Assembly: GCF_002802965.1 (NCBI RefSeq)
Contig: NZ_NXGA01000001.1
Location: forward strand, 3,631,343 to 3,695,342
Direction: 5' to 3'
Origin: Sporolactobacillus pectinivorans
GTDB lineage: Bacteria > Bacillota > Bacilli > Bacillales > Sporolactobacillaceae
Length of the DNA: 64,000 nucleotides
In this document: piece by piece, positions 1-8,217 of the stretch
Numbering within the stretch: the stretch's first letter is position 1
Layout: the number at the start of each line of letters is the position of its first letter
Made by a program: the position numbers and the translations under genes
Notes under the pieces: model-generated
Seen by the model: only the letters and a program-made list of their open reading frames with translations
The model's database searches: none
What the model was told of the DNA's origin: nothing

Positions 1-131
1 TTTTCCCATTGTTTGATCGTTTCCGGGTCAAGTTCCCCGTAGGCTTTCACCCATTCTGTAAATGTTATATAGTCCAAACTTTTTTCACCTACCTCAGTAT
101 CAAATTTTATTAGGCATTCTTTCTTTCTCAT
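1..131 (-). CDS. Hypothetical protein, C-terminus outside window (partial)
   Basis: An open frame begins at an ATG at 131 and runs off the left edge; 43 complete codons are visible. The visible part is rich in Lys, Glu and aromatic residues, with a stretch reading FTEWVKAYGELDPETIKQWE. An internal TTG at 77 preceded by GAGGTAGG is an alternative start with a better ribosome site. No family is recognised; small Trp/Glu-rich proteins like this are common in mobile regions. Neighbours are equally small and partly degenerate, so it may itself be a remnant. Confidence 0.4.
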   Translation of the reverse strand, partial: MRKKECLIKFDTEVGEKSLDYITFTEWVKAYGELDPETIKQWE

Positions 132-210
132 CAATATCGTATAAGCATCATTATCTGGTTATTCCTTTTTGATCAGAAATCAAACAATGACATTTTCAAT
201 TTTGCATAAC

Positions 211-236
211 AAAAAAAAGATCTCCACATGGAGATC
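211..236 (-). terminator. Rho-independent terminator
   Basis: On the minus strand a perfect 8-bp stem (GATCTCCA / TGGAGATC, 219-236) is followed directly by a run of eight T. It lies just after the small frameshifted gene at 322-472. Confidence 0.7.
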
Positions 237-321
237 CTTCTTTGTTATAAATCTAATAGACACATCATTCAAATTCACGGTCAATACGCCAAGGGGCTTT
301 ATGCTTTCTTTGATATCTAAA

Positions 322-472
322 CTAAGGTTGAGCATCCATTTTTTGAAGCGTTTCTTTAACGATTGCAATTGATTTTTCAACTTCTGCATCTTGCCTGCGA
401 AGATTTTCCTCCATTTCGCCAAAGTTCACTAAATTCAAGGAATTCAACGCCATCCTTCAGTTTTACACTCAT
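322..472 (-). pseudogene. Small 49-codon hypothetical gene broken by a 1-base insertion
   Basis: The ATG at 472 follows AGGGAGA, a good ribosome site. The frame gives MSVKLKDGVEFLEF and then continues sensibly only after skipping one base near 430: VNFGEMEENLRRQDAEVEKS and on to a TAG at 322. The span is 151 nt, one base over a multiple of three, as expected from a single insertion. The second part is an acidic/basic helix likely to form a coiled coil. The family is not recognised. A strong terminator follows. It could instead be a 31-aa protein ending early in the first frame. Confidence 0.4.
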
Positions 473-578
473 GGGAAAATCTCCCTATAATTAATTTAAC
501 GAGGTTAACCAGCGAAACAAAAGCTCTTTGATTTATGATATAATTATATTAAGAAATTATGAGAGTGACTGTTAGTTC

Positions 579-701
579 ATGCCAAGATTGTCAAGAATAA
601 TAGATAGTGCTGATTACTATGATAGATTAACTATACCTATATACCACGGGACTGCAATAAATTGGGAACTAATTAAGAGCCCTCTGATTGAGTTCGTCTA
701 A
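579..701 (+). CDS. Short ORF, possible N-terminal remnant of a YHGT-type protein
   Basis: A 40-codon ORF with a TATAAT-like sequence about 35 bases upstream and a terminator shortly downstream. It contains TIPIYHGTAINWELIKS; an early (L/I)YHGT followed by an Ile is typical of the N-terminus of DUF3990/ADP-ribosyltransferase-like proteins found in accessory islands. If so, only the first strand of that fold remains and the gene is a truncated remnant. The ribosome site is weak. The family link is inference from one short motif. Confidence 0.3.
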   Translation: MPRLSRIIDSADYYDRLTIPIYHGTAINWELIKSPLIEFV

Positions 702-727
702 TTAAATAATTCGTTTTCTTACCATAA

Positions 728-759
728 AAAAAGCTACCTCATTTCTGAGATAGCTTTTT
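728..759. terminator. Bidirectional terminator
   Basis: A 13-bp stem with one mismatch (AAAAAGCTACCTC / GAGATAGCTTTTT) has T-runs on both strands. It separates the short plus-strand ORF from the minus-strand remnant at 771-881. Confidence 0.7.
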
Positions 760-770
760 GCTTAATTTGA

Positions 771-881
771 TTAATTAATGCCAACGTAGAAAAAAGTATC
801 GCCTTTGACGAAGGACAACTTATGTCCGCCAATCACCACGGTATAATTCTTCCGTGCATTTGAGGCATTATCTGACAGCAT
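771..881 (-). pseudogene. C-terminal remnant of a small hypothetical protein
   Basis: A 36-codon minus-strand frame with a poor ribosome site, ending in DTFFYVGIN and TAA. The end resembles the sequence after the hypothetical gene at 2010-2330, where the frame beyond its TGA reads LLYIGIN; the DNA after GIN (ATTAATTAATCAAATT) is also shared and both are followed by similar hairpins. This suggests a duplicated small gene of which this copy keeps only the tail. No function can be assigned. Confidence 0.35.
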
Positions 882-928
882 CTCTTTTATAACAAAAATA
901 ATTCCCAACTAATAAATATAATAAAATC

Positions 929-1525
929 TTAATTGCCATTTGATTCTTCATTGGATTTAATTTCATCTTCGTCAAGAACTCCAAGCGATAGACATTCTAC
1001 AATATTATCCTCTAGAACTCTTTGCCGTTCGGAATCTAGTTCTCCAACTTTATTTATTAAAAGACTTTTGTGTATTGTGGTAATCTGACTTACATCAATA
1101 TATTGCTCATATCTCTCATTTTTACAATATACAAAAATAGGATGTTCATCTGTAATTAATTTCTGATACCACGGTTTGATCTTCTCGTTTTCCTTAATTG
1201 TGTTTAATGGAGCAACGAGAATATATTCGTATTCTGATGAATTATTAATAAAATCATAAGAAATAACCACAACATGTCTTGGCTTAACAGTCATTACAAT
1301 TTGTTGTTCTCTTGCTTTCATCTTTCCGTCTTTTAACTGTGGTGAAAAATCACCTCTATATTCGGAGATAATTCCTTGATTTGGGTTATCTTGTAATGGT
1401 AAAAAGAAACGTAAAGGTCGTTTAGTATCAGAAGGATATACCATAACAGCATTAAAAATGTTGTTTTTGTGTATATCCTTCCAATTTTCTTTATTCATGT
1501 ATATTGTTTGAACAACAGTAGACAC
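929..1525 (-). CDS. MazF/PemK-like toxin of a type II toxin-antitoxin pair (putative)
   Basis: A 198-aa protein whose middle and C-terminal parts follow the MazF/PemK (CcdB-fold) pattern: PRHVVVISYDFINN early in the domain, a strand reading YILVAPLNTI, and near the end IHKSLLINKVGELDSERQR leading into a final helix, as in MazF where the strand ending in iG.L packs before the last helix. MazF proteins are mRNA-cleaving endoribonucleases; this one is longer than the usual 110-120 aa because of an N-terminal extension of about 60 residues and an acidic tail. The start is a GTG 7 bases after the stop of the upstream 73-aa gene, with GAGAGGA overlapping that stop, so the two are translationally coupled. 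Assignment is by pattern, without a database match. Confidence 0.55.
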   Translation of the reverse strand: MSTVVQTIYMNKENWKDIHKNNIFNAVMVYPSDTKRPLRFFLPLQDNPNQGIISEYRGDFSPQLKDGKMKAREQQIVMTVKPRHVVVISYDFINNSSEYEYILVAPLNTIKENEKIKPWYQKLITDEHPIFVYCKNERYEQYIDVSQITTIHKSLLINKVGELDSERQRVLEDNIVECLSLGVLDEDEIKSNEESNGN

Positions 1526-1532
1526 AGCAACA

Positions 1533-1754
1533 TTATTCCTCTCTATACAAATCGTCCCAAGTAATATTACTTAATCCTCTGGATCCTTTAGAAACACGAT
1601 TTGCTTCTTTGAAATCTTCTTCAGTAAAATTTGCAAATTTGTTGGTATGACGTTTTAATGTCCTTTTCAATTGTGTGGAGGGTTTACGATAAGTTTGAAC
1701 AGCTTCCATTTTTTTCTCCCCCTTATTACTACGATTTTTGCTACGATCATCCAT
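1533..1754 (-). CDS. Candidate antitoxin partner of the MazF-like protein
   Basis: A 73-aa, strongly charged protein starting at an ATG after a perfect AGGAGG site. The N-terminal half is very basic (repeated Lys/Arg), which would suit DNA binding; the C-terminal part is more acidic and ends in SNITWDDLYREE, the kind of tail that antitoxins use to cover a toxin active site. It lies immediately upstream of the toxin-like gene, in the usual antitoxin-first order. It matches no antitoxin family I recognise. The role rests on position, size and charge layout. Confidence 0.5.
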   Translation of the reverse strand: MDDRSKNRSNKGEKKMEAVQTYRKPSTQLKRTLKRHTNKFANFTEEDFKEANRVSKGSRGLSNITWDDLYREE

Positions 1755-1834
1755 GTTATTACCTCCTAAAGGGCATTATCGCCAAGGTAATAACATATTT
1801 ATGCAACAGATAGCCAGAATATGAAAAAAACAGC

Positions 1835-1873
1835 TATAGTTAAGTTAACTATATACTAGTTAATTTAACTATA
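1835..1873. promoter_or_regulatory. Long palindrome over the toxin-antitoxin promoter
   Basis: Two 17-bp arms (TATAGTTAAGTTAACTA, 1835-1851, and TAGTTAATTTAACTATA, 1857-1873) are inverted repeats with one mismatch and a 5-base centre. On the minus strand a TTGCTT -35-like element (1875-1880) and a TATATA -10 fall 18 bases apart across the palindrome, upstream of the antitoxin gene. This is the expected layout for autoregulation of a toxin-antitoxin operon. Confidence 0.55.
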
Positions 1874-1915
1874 AAGCAAGTCCATGAATTAGTCTACTAG
1901 TTTTTCTTTGTACCT

Positions 1916-1949
1916 AAAAAGAGCTCCCTCGGTACTCAGGAAGCTCTTT
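1916..1949 (-). terminator. Terminator of the 2010-2330 gene
   Basis: Stem AAAGAGCTTCCT / AGGGAGCTCTTT on the minus strand (one mismatch) with a following T-run. It lies after the hypothetical gene ending at 2010. Confidence 0.6.
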
Positions 1950-2009
1950 CAATATATTTTTTAAGGCACGTGAACAATTTGATTAATTAATTCCAATGTA
2001 CAGCAAGAC

Positions 2010-2330
2010 TCAGATAATTTCCGCATAATACCGTCCATCAAGAATCCCAAATTCCACATCAGCCGGAAACGGATTAAAATCTTGCTGTGCGAGAAGCATT
2101 GAATTTTCAACCCAATCCTTAAAATTATTAGATAAGCGATAAGCCAAAACTTCTCCATGAGTTTCAATAGTTATAATAACATGCTTCTGATTAACTAAAC
2201 CGACAGATAATACTCTGTAAATCATCCCTTTATCTTTTGTTGACTTCAAGATAGGGATTTCTAAAAAATTGTGCTTAGATACATCCTTATAAATCTTAGC
2301 CCCGGCTTGATTTACTACAAACTCATCCAT
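2010..2330 (-). CDS. Hypothetical protein, 106 aa
   Basis: The ATG follows GGGGGGAATAAGGG. The protein looks soluble and mostly beta-stranded, with stretches such as MIYRVLSVGLVNQKHVIITI and a Trp/Phe-rich second half ending DGRYYAEII. The frame has a TGA and then seven further sense codons ending LLYIGIN before TAA, a tail resembling the remnant at 771-881, so the gene may have lost its last residues through a nonsense change. Small proteins of this type in islands are often immunity proteins, but no family is recognised and none is claimed. Confidence 0.5.
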   Translation of the reverse strand: MDEFVVNQAGAKIYKDVSKHNFLEIPILKSTKDKGMIYRVLSVGLVNQKHVIITIETHGEVLAYRLSNNFKDWVENSMLLAQQDFNPFPADVEFGILDGRYYAEII

Positions 2331-2428
2331 CCCTTATTCCCCCCATTTGACTTATCCTTGGCTCCAATGCATAGGTCCAAACATAATATAATGTATCTAT
2401 TCTATCATCCTAAATATCGAGATTGCTG

Positions 2429-2701
2429 CTAATTACCATCAACCTTTGCCTGTTGTGCTGTATTATATAAATACTTTGCGACATAGATTAAACGCTCATC
2501 ATTCATTTCTAAGTTATTCCTCTTAACAGCATTACAACATCTTTCAATATTCAAAAAAACAGTAATCGAGTCATACTGTCTTGCAGTATCCAGAGCAATT
2601 TTTACAACATGTTGCCGCCAACTAATTGATCCTTCTGATAAGTATTTCAATTCACCATCAAGAGTTGTTAAAAAATTGGAATAGACAGCGGAATGAGTCA
2701 T
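2429..2701 (-). CDS. Hypothetical protein, 90 aa
   Basis: ATG at 2701 with AAGGGTGG just upstream. The protein is predominantly helical, with two Cys side by side (IERCCNAV) and a C-terminal helix rich in Tyr and Ala. No signal peptide or membrane segment is visible. It lies between the 106-aa hypothetical gene and the histidine phosphatase, all on the minus strand, but gaps of about 75-100 bases make a single operon uncertain. The family is not recognised. Confidence 0.5.
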   Translation of the reverse strand: MTHSAVYSNFLTTLDGELKYLSEGSISWRQHVVKIALDTARQYDSITVFLNIERCCNAVKRNNLEMNDERLIYVAKYLYNTAQQAKVDGN

Positions 2702-2776
2702 ACATTACCACCCTTTTGGTTTAAATCTTCTTTATGAGCTTTTTAATTCAAGTAAACGCCTATAAATTTGTTCCAT

Positions 2777-3298
2777 TCAAATCTCAATCTCAAATATGCC
2801 ACAGTATGGAATTTTATCTTGTGTTACAAATTGACTTATCAGTATTTTGTGCGTAACTACTACGATTCTCATACAAGCAACATATTTTATTAACACCTCT
2901 TCGGCTCTGTTTCTAACATTGGAGAAACTTTCCCATTGATACTTACAATTGGTATTGTGTGAACCATTAAAATGCTTAACCTCTTTTATAAGCTCTATAA
3001 AATGTTCAAAGCCTGAATTCTGATAAGTCAAATCGGGCAACCATTCGTGCAAATCAGTCTCAACTTTAATATTAAGGCCGGTACTTTTAGATATAATTGC
3101 GGCAGTTTGTAAAGTCCGAGTGTAAGGTGAAGATAAAATTAAATCAGCTGATTTCAATCTGTCGTCTTTTGCAACCTGTTCCGCCTGTTTAATGCCCTTA
3201 GGTGAAAGCTCTGCTAAATCTCTTCCATGACCAACAAAATTTTTACGGGTAACATGTTCATAGCTTGGCTCACCATGTCTAATAAATACCACATGCAT
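2777..3298 (-). CDS. Histidine phosphatase family protein (phosphoglycerate mutase-like)
   Basis: The protein opens with HVVFIRHGEPSYE, the RHG phosphohistidine motif of the histidine phosphatase superfamily, followed by the expected LSPKGIKQAEQVA helix, the LILSSPYTRTLQTA substrate-loop arginine motif and a second catalytic His in VVVTHK. The ATG at 3298 is chosen because the RHG motif normally lies within ten residues of the start; the longer frame to 3517 would add 73 residues with no family counterpart. Length (173 aa) suits the small bacterial members, whose substrates are diverse phosphomonoesters. In this island it sits beside a KAP NTPase gene, about 300 bases downstream of it. Confidence 0.8.
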   Translation of the reverse strand: MHVVFIRHGEPSYEHVTRKNFVGHGRDLAELSPKGIKQAEQVAKDDRLKSADLILSSPYTRTLQTAAIISKSTGLNIKVETDLHEWLPDLTYQNSGFEHFIELIKEVKHFNGSHNTNCKYQWESFSNVRNRAEEVLIKYVACMRIVVVTHKILISQFVTQDKIPYCGIFEIEI

Positions 3299-3597
3299 TT
3301 TATCACCACTCTTTTGATCTAATGAATGATGTAATCTTGATTGATTAATCCTGGGCGTTAAACTTTGGTAAAAAGACGATTTTTTGTAACAAACCCTCTG
3401 ATTTCTCCCAACCATTCCCATCATTTGATAGATATCCCCAAATACAAGGCCACAGCTAAGGGATATCATAGTTATAAAAGAGATTTCAAAACAACCTATG
3501 CTTAGTAAAGGATACAATCCGATAGAACTGTTTCCAGACAGTCATTAAAGCAAATTTTATGACAGGAACAATCAACAGTTAATTCTTAGTCAAAATA

Positions 3598-5739
3598 TTA
3601 ATTAGTCTTTTGTTCGCTTACAACATAATTATGAATCCACGCAAATTGTCTGGCAATTTTTTCTTCTAAAGAACCTTCTGATGTCCTTGGAAAATCTTTT
3701 TCCAATTTTATTTCACCTAATTGCTTTTCAATTGCTACTAATAAATGTTCCGGTTCGATGATCTTAATAATTGAATCATATTGCATTCGATTAAAATCAG
3801 ATTTTTTAGGTACCCCATCAGGTCCCCATGCTGTTGGTACATATTGCTTGATAAGTTCTAAAGCAAAACCTGGATGCTCATCTAATTTATTTTTAATAAA
3901 GTCTTGAGCCTCATTCTTCTCTCCGTATTCTGTCCAAAAATAGCATAAACTTGGCAATTTTTTAGCATGTGTTTCATCCTCAAGAATATTTTCTGTTTTA
4001 AACGCTAAGGAAATTCGAGAAGCTAGTTCTCTACCTATTTTCCTCAGATCTTGGATTAAAAAGCCTCTTGGATTAGGATATTCTTTTGTATCTCTTACTA
4101 ACCAAGTGAAACATTCTGCTGCAAAGTGCAAAGGAATAGCATTATCTATGACTTTAATTGCTAAATTAATCTGGTCATTTTTATCATTTACTGATTCTAT
4201 TAGTTCGCCAATTAATATTGCTCCTTGACTGTACGGGTTCATTGGTGTGAGAAACTGTCTAGGATTCGGCAAATTATTCCCTAATTTTGAAATTGCCATT
4301 GCCAATGTCTCAGCTTGATTTTGACTTAGTGATTTTGCTCTATCTCGAAGTTTTGATATAAAAACCTTTGCATTACGTGCGTCTAAAATTCCGTCAATTT
4401 CTTGTTTAATTTCATCTGAAGACATCCTTTCTGTCAATAGAAGTAATTTTTTTATCCCTTGATCAGAAATATCTTCTTTGGGAATAGAATATGAAAAATA
4501 TCTTTCAAAATATTTATCTGCACACACTCTCTGATTTTCATTCCAGGATTTTTCCCATTCTGAACCATACCGAATATTCCCAAATACAGCATTAAGAGCT
4601 GGAAAGAGAAAACATAATACTCTTTTTATCTCCTCTTTAATGTCAAAAGAATAATCTTTAAGAATAGCCTCTATTTCTTCCTTTCTTCTTTTTTCCTCTT
4701 CATTGTCTGATCTATATCGCATAGATGGATTAATCATAAATTTATTTTTATTTTCTCTTATAAAGTCATACACATCAGATGAAAATACCCTTAGTCCTTC
4801 TATGAGCATTAAGTCTACAGGATTTACCTCTCCTTTGAGGATGGGTAATGAAAAAGTAAGTATATTAGAATACAGCATTGCTTGTCTTGGTGTTTTAAGT
4901 TGTTTTTCGATACAAGTAAAATTATTTACAAATAGCTGAGCCTGTTCTTCTGTCAATTCAATTTCTGCTGATTCAAGGGCATTTTCTACCCCTTTTAAAC
5001 AGAAATTTCTTAAATCATTACTATCTATTATTGGTAATTGTAATGGAACTTGGATTATTTTTTCTAAAAAAGCCCTTCCAGCATTTATATTTCCTGATCC
5101 ATACCTTTCCTGTAAAGCAGCTGCAACCATTTCCTTATCAAAAGCTAAAACATATGCAGTATATTTAAAATCAGCAGTTAACTTTACCAACCGAAATACA
5201 GCATGAATCTCATTTTTTTCCAGTCTGTCAATATCGTCTATCAAAATAACCACACGTTTCTTCTCTTCCTCTAAAACTGATTCAATTCTTTCCTTAAGTT
5301 CTACAATGTCCGCAGTTTTAAAAAATGAAGATACTCCGTCAGCTATTTCACCCTTTCCGAAAATACTAGCAACAGGTTTTAAAAATTTTTTAATAAATCC
5401 CCCTACTCTTTCTCTTCCTGTTTCGATTGATCGATCTATTGATGTTGCCAAATCATTAAAAAAATTTGCTAACATATGTTCTTCTTTACCATATCGCCAT
5501 GGATTAAAACGTATGCAAACTACATGCTCTTGCTTATTAAGTTCTCCCTCAATAAAGTTGAAAACAGAAGTTTTCCCTTCTCCCCATGCACCATAAATAC
5601 CAATAACGATACTGTTAGGATCTTTTCTTTTAGATATAACATTTGCGACCCGTCTTGCAAATGGAAACCTATTGAACTGATCCTGTGACTCATTAGAAAC
5701 CGGCGAATCTGAAGAATACATCTCTTGATTATTTATCAT
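3598..5739 (-). CDS. KAP family P-loop NTPase
   Basis: A 713-aa STAND-type ATPase. Walker A is GIYGAWGEGKTSVFNF near residue 55 and Walker B is RVVILIDDIDRLE near residue 170, followed by the KAP-type sensor region VRLVKLTADFKYTAYVLAFD. FNPWRYG after the Walker A strand is also typical of KAP NTPases. The long C-terminal half is helical, with no recognised domain. KAP proteins are patchily distributed, often plasmid- or island-borne, and several are linked to antiphage defence. The ATG at 5739 is preferred because AAAGGA lies 9 bases upstream; the GTG at 5763 lacks such a site. There are no predicted transmembrane insertions in the P-loop domain, unlike many KAP proteins. Confidence 0.8.
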   Translation of the reverse strand: MINNQEMYSSDSPVSNESQDQFNRFPFARRVANVISKRKDPNSIVIGIYGAWGEGKTSVFNFIEGELNKQEHVVCIRFNPWRYGKEEHMLANFFNDLATSIDRSIETGRERVGGFIKKFLKPVASIFGKGEIADGVSSFFKTADIVELKERIESVLEEEKKRVVILIDDIDRLEKNEIHAVFRLVKLTADFKYTAYVLAFDKEMVAAALQERYGSGNINAGRAFLEKIIQVPLQLPIIDSNDLRNFCLKGVENALESAEIELTEEQAQLFVNNFTCIEKQLKTPRQAMLYSNILTFSLPILKGEVNPVDLMLIEGLRVFSSDVYDFIRENKNKFMINPSMRYRSDNEEEKRRKEEIEAILKDYSFDIKEEIKRVLCFLFPALNAVFGNIRYGSEWEKSWNENQRVCADKYFERYFSYSIPKEDISDQGIKKLLLLTERMSSDEIKQEIDGILDARNAKVFISKLRDRAKSLSQNQAETLAMAISKLGNNLPNPRQFLTPMNPYSQGAILIGELIESVNDKNDQINLAIKVIDNAIPLHFAAECFTWLVRDTKEYPNPRGFLIQDLRKIGRELASRISLAFKTENILEDETHAKKLPSLCYFWTEYGEKNEAQDFIKNKLDEHPGFALELIKQYVPTAWGPDGVPKKSDFNRMQYDSIIKIIEPEHLLVAIEKQLGEIKLEKDFPRTSEGSLEEKIARQFAWIHNYVVSEQKTN

Positions 5740-6009
5740 TATGAATTTTCCTTTCTTTTTCACCGCAGACTGATAAATTCATTTTCGCTACATATGCTGG
5801 AAAAATATAATAATCCAATCAAAAATACAATAAATAGAATCCATTCTATCGATAATAATTTTCTCTTGATGCAATAAATATTTAAGAGCTACAAATAATT
5901 GCTTTTTATTTTCATTTACACCATAATATTTGCTTTGAAATCAATTCACAATAACAACTTTGATTTTCATGATGGGCGATAGTACTTATAATGAGAAAAC
6001 TATGTAAAA

Positions 6010-6034
6010 ACAAAAAACACTCTATACAGAGTGC
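6010..6034 (-). terminator. Terminator of the 42-aa gene
   Basis: Stem CACTCT / AGAGTG with a four-base loop, followed on the minus strand by six T. It lies right after the stop of the small gene at 6045. Confidence 0.6.
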
Positions 6035-6044
6035 CTTATTTCAA

Positions 6045-6173
6045 TTATCTTGGAAATTTTCTTTGGTTTTCTTTTTTTTCGATTTTCTTCAAGATTCGTT
6101 CGTTCTTTTCAACCAATTCTGGGTGACGACTGTTTTTTTCCATGTTTTCCTTGATGATCTTTGCTATATTCAT
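6045..6173 (-). CDS. Small basic hypothetical protein, 42 aa
   Basis: ATG at 6173 after GGGGGA, then 42 codons and TAA, then a terminator: a complete small gene unit. The sequence is dominated by Lys, Glu, Asn and Arg (for instance ERILKKIEKKENQRKFPR at the end), likely a single long helix. It has no signal sequence. No family is recognised. The plus-strand frame over the same bases is a shadow of poly-Lys/Glu codons. Confidence 0.45.
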   Translation of the reverse strand: MNIAKIIKENMEKNSRHPELVEKNERILKKIEKKENQRKFPR

Positions 6174-6364
6174 GTCTATCCCCCATTCCATAGTAAAGCC
6201 AGCCCTTTATTAAAATTGTACATTATTTTCTAAACAAAACTCAATGTTGAAGGCATTAAATCATTTGCCTAATTTGATCTGTTCCGAATCACAAACATTT
6301 TACTTGCAGAATATATAAGTTGATATTAATATAATAATTAGTTTATATAATGGATGGTGGATAT

Positions 6365-6712
6365 ATGGAGAAAATTAATGAAAGGATTCAAGAAGTATCG
6401 GCTTTTTTAAAACTTATCGGGGACAAAACACGACTGTCTATTCTGTCTTATCTAAAGCACAGAGAAATGTGTGTCTGTGAATTTGTTAATGTATTTGATC
6501 TGTCTCAACCAGCCGTTAGCCAGCATTTAAAGAAATTACGCACTGCGGGTGTCATTTGTGAACGTAAACAAGGAACGTGGGTCTATTATCGCTTAAACCC
6601 GGATCTCCCAGTCTATATTTCTGATCTTATTCAGACACTCCCAACGTTAAGAATTAAGGAATGCAATTGTCAGACGAACGAAAATCTGGTTCAGTTGGAG
6701 TCATCAAAATGA
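6365..6712 (+). CDS. arsR: ArsR/SmtB family arsenic-responsive repressor
   Basis: A 115-aa winged-helix protein. Residues [16 protein letters not shown] form the first helices, EMCVCEF near residues 35-40 is the alpha3 As(III)-binding motif (Cys36 and Cys38) of classical ArsR, and [18 protein letters not shown] is the recognition helix. In this family As(III) binding releases the operator. The ATG at 6365 follows GGATGGTGG; an ATG five codons earlier lies inside that site. It is the first gene of arsR-acr3-arsC-arsM and overlaps acr3 by four bases (ATGA). An AT-rich promoter with TTGCAG and TAATAT 17 bases apart lies about 40 bases upstream. Confidence 0.93.
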   Translation: MEKINERIQEVSAFLKLIGDKTRLSILSYLKHREMCVCEFVNVFDLSQPAVSQHLKKLRTAGVICERKQGTWVYYRLNPDLPVYISDLIQTLPTLRIKECNCQTNENLVQLESSK

Positions 6713-7770
6713 AAAAATTGTCTTTTCTCGATCGCTATTTAACCTTATGGATTTTTTCAGCGATGGTTATCGGCATTGTGCTTGGTCGTCTCATCCCATC
6801 TTTTGTTCAGGCTCTGAATGCCCTTCAGATGGGAACAACATCCATACCGATTGCCATCGGGCTCATCATCATGCTGTATCCACCTTTGGCAAAAGTACGC
6901 TATGAAGAGTTGGGAAAAGTTTTTAAGGACGTTAAAGTTCTTGCCCTATCCCTCGTACAAAACTGGATTATCGGACCAATTTTAATGTTTTTACTGGCGA
7001 TCATTTTTTTACACGGATATCCAGCTTATATGACAGGGTTGATTATGATTGGTCTGGCACGCTGTATTGCGATGGTGATCATCTGGAACGATCTGGCTCA
7101 AGGGAACCGTGAATACACGGCCGGACTGGTAGCGTTTAACTCGATTTTTCAAATTCTGTTTTATTCTGTTTTTGCATATTTTTTCGTGACTGTGCTTCCA
7201 GGATGGCTGGGTTTAGAAGGCCTTCAGATCCATGTCACCATGCTGGAAATTGCTCAAAGCGTCTTCATTTACTTAGGAATACCCTTTTTGGCAGGCGTCT
7301 TAACCCGTCTCATATTAGTTTCAATAAAGGGAAAAGAGTGGTATGAGAAAACCTTTTGTCCGCTGATTAGTCCCCTAGCCTTAATCGCACTCCTTTTCAC
7401 AATTATTGTGATGTTTTCGATTAAAGGAGATATGATTATCCAGTTGCCTCTTGATGTAGTCCGGGTAGCCATACCGCTCATGATTTATTTTGTCATCATG
7501 TTTTTCGTCTCCTTTTTTCTCTCACGGAGAATTGGAGCAGATTATGGTAAAACGACGGCCCTGAGCTTTACGGCAGCCAGCAATAACTTTGAACTTGCCA
7601 TCGCAACGGCTGTAGGGCTGTTCGGCATTCAATCTGGAGAAGCCTTCGCTGCCGTCATTGGTCCACTCGTGGAAGTTCCAGTCATGATTGGCTTGGTTAA
7701 TGTCGCACTATTCTTTAGAAAAAAATTCAGCTATAAAGCACCCACCACAAACGTGAAGGATGGAATTTAA
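6709..7770 (+). CDS. acr3: Arsenite efflux transporter, ACR3 family
   Basis: A 353-aa membrane protein with about ten hydrophobic segments, in the BASS superfamily. Diagnostic ACR3 features are [14 protein letters not shown] after helix 2, the [18 protein letters not shown] segment with the conserved Cys, and the discontinuous helix [13 protein letters not shown] near residue 300. ACR3 extrudes As(III) using the proton gradient. The start at 6709 overlaps the arsR stop, with TTGGAG upstream; the frame opens further upstream inside arsR but that is not used. The stop is two bases before the arsC start. Confidence 0.94.
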   Translation: MKKLSFLDRYLTLWIFSAMVIGIVLGRLIPSFVQALNALQMGTTSIPIAIGLIIMLYPPLAKVRYEELGKVFKDVKVLALSLVQNWIIGPILMFLLAIIFLHGYPAYMTGLIMIGLARCIAMVIIWNDLAQGNREYTAGLVAFNSIFQILFYSVFAYFFVTVLPGWLGLEGLQIHVTMLEIAQSVFIYLGIPFLAGVLTRLILVSIKGKEWYEKTFCPLISPLALIALLFTIIVMFSIKGDMIIQLPLDVVRVAIPLMIYFVIMFFVSFFLSRRIGADYGKTTALSFTAASNNFELAIATAVGLFGIQSGEAFAAVIGPLVEVPVMIGLVNVALFFRKKFSYKAPTTNVKDGI

Positions 7771-7771
7771 C

Positions 7772-8200
7772 ATGGATAAAAAAATCATTTACTTTCTCTG
7801 CACAGGGAATTCCTGCCGTAGTCAAATGGCTGAAGGCTTTGGAAAGAAATATTTAGGAGACAAATTTGATGTGCGTTCGGCCGGCATTGAGGCTCATGGA
7901 TTAAACCCGAATGCGGTGAAAGCCATGAAAGAAGCTGGCATTGATATTTCGCAGCAAAAATCCAAACTGATCGACATGGCTTTGTTGAATCAGGCTTACC
8001 TCGTTGTCACCCTTTGCGGGGATGCTGAGGAACGGTGCCCCATGACGCCTCCAAAGGTGAGACGGGAACACTGGGGCTTCGATGATCCGGCAAAGGCACA
8101 AGGTACAGAAGCTGAGAAATGGGCTGTATTCCAGCGTGTCCGCGATGGTATTGAAAAGCGAATAAAACAGTTTGCAGCGGAAGAACAATTGATTAAATAA
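7772..8200 (+). CDS. arsC: Arsenate reductase, thioredoxin-coupled
   Basis: A 142-aa low-molecular-weight tyrosine-phosphatase fold protein. The P-loop CTGNSCRS begins at Cys10 and the relay cysteines are Cys82 and Cys89 in [10 protein letters not shown], the exact Cys10/82/89 triad of the Bacillus and staphylococcal enzymes that are recycled by thioredoxin. It reduces arsenate to arsenite for export by Acr3 or methylation by ArsM. Start at the ATG after GGATGG; an ATG four codons earlier falls inside acr3. It ends 17 bases before arsM. Confidence 0.95.
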   Translation: MDKKIIYFLCTGNSCRSQMAEGFGKKYLGDKFDVRSAGIEAHGLNPNAVKAMKEAGIDISQQKSKLIDMALLNQAYLVVTLCGDAEERCPMTPPKVRREHWGFDDPAKAQGTEAEKWAVFQRVRDGIEKRIKQFAAEEQLIK

Positions 8201-8217
8201 AAAAGGAGTCGGTAACT

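Noticed and set aside
180..422. 80-codon minus-strand frame over the small frameshifted gene
   Set aside because: It lacks a ribosome site, runs through the terminator hairpin, and the other frame gives the better start and charged helix.
3299..3517. N-terminal extension of the histidine phosphatase
   Set aside because: The 73 extra residues precede the RHG motif, which should be near the start, and an adequate ribosome site precedes the internal ATG.
5991..6233. Plus-strand 80-codon frame rich in Phe
   Set aside because: It is the antisense of the Lys/Glu-rich 42-aa gene at 6045-6173, which has a ribosome site and terminator.
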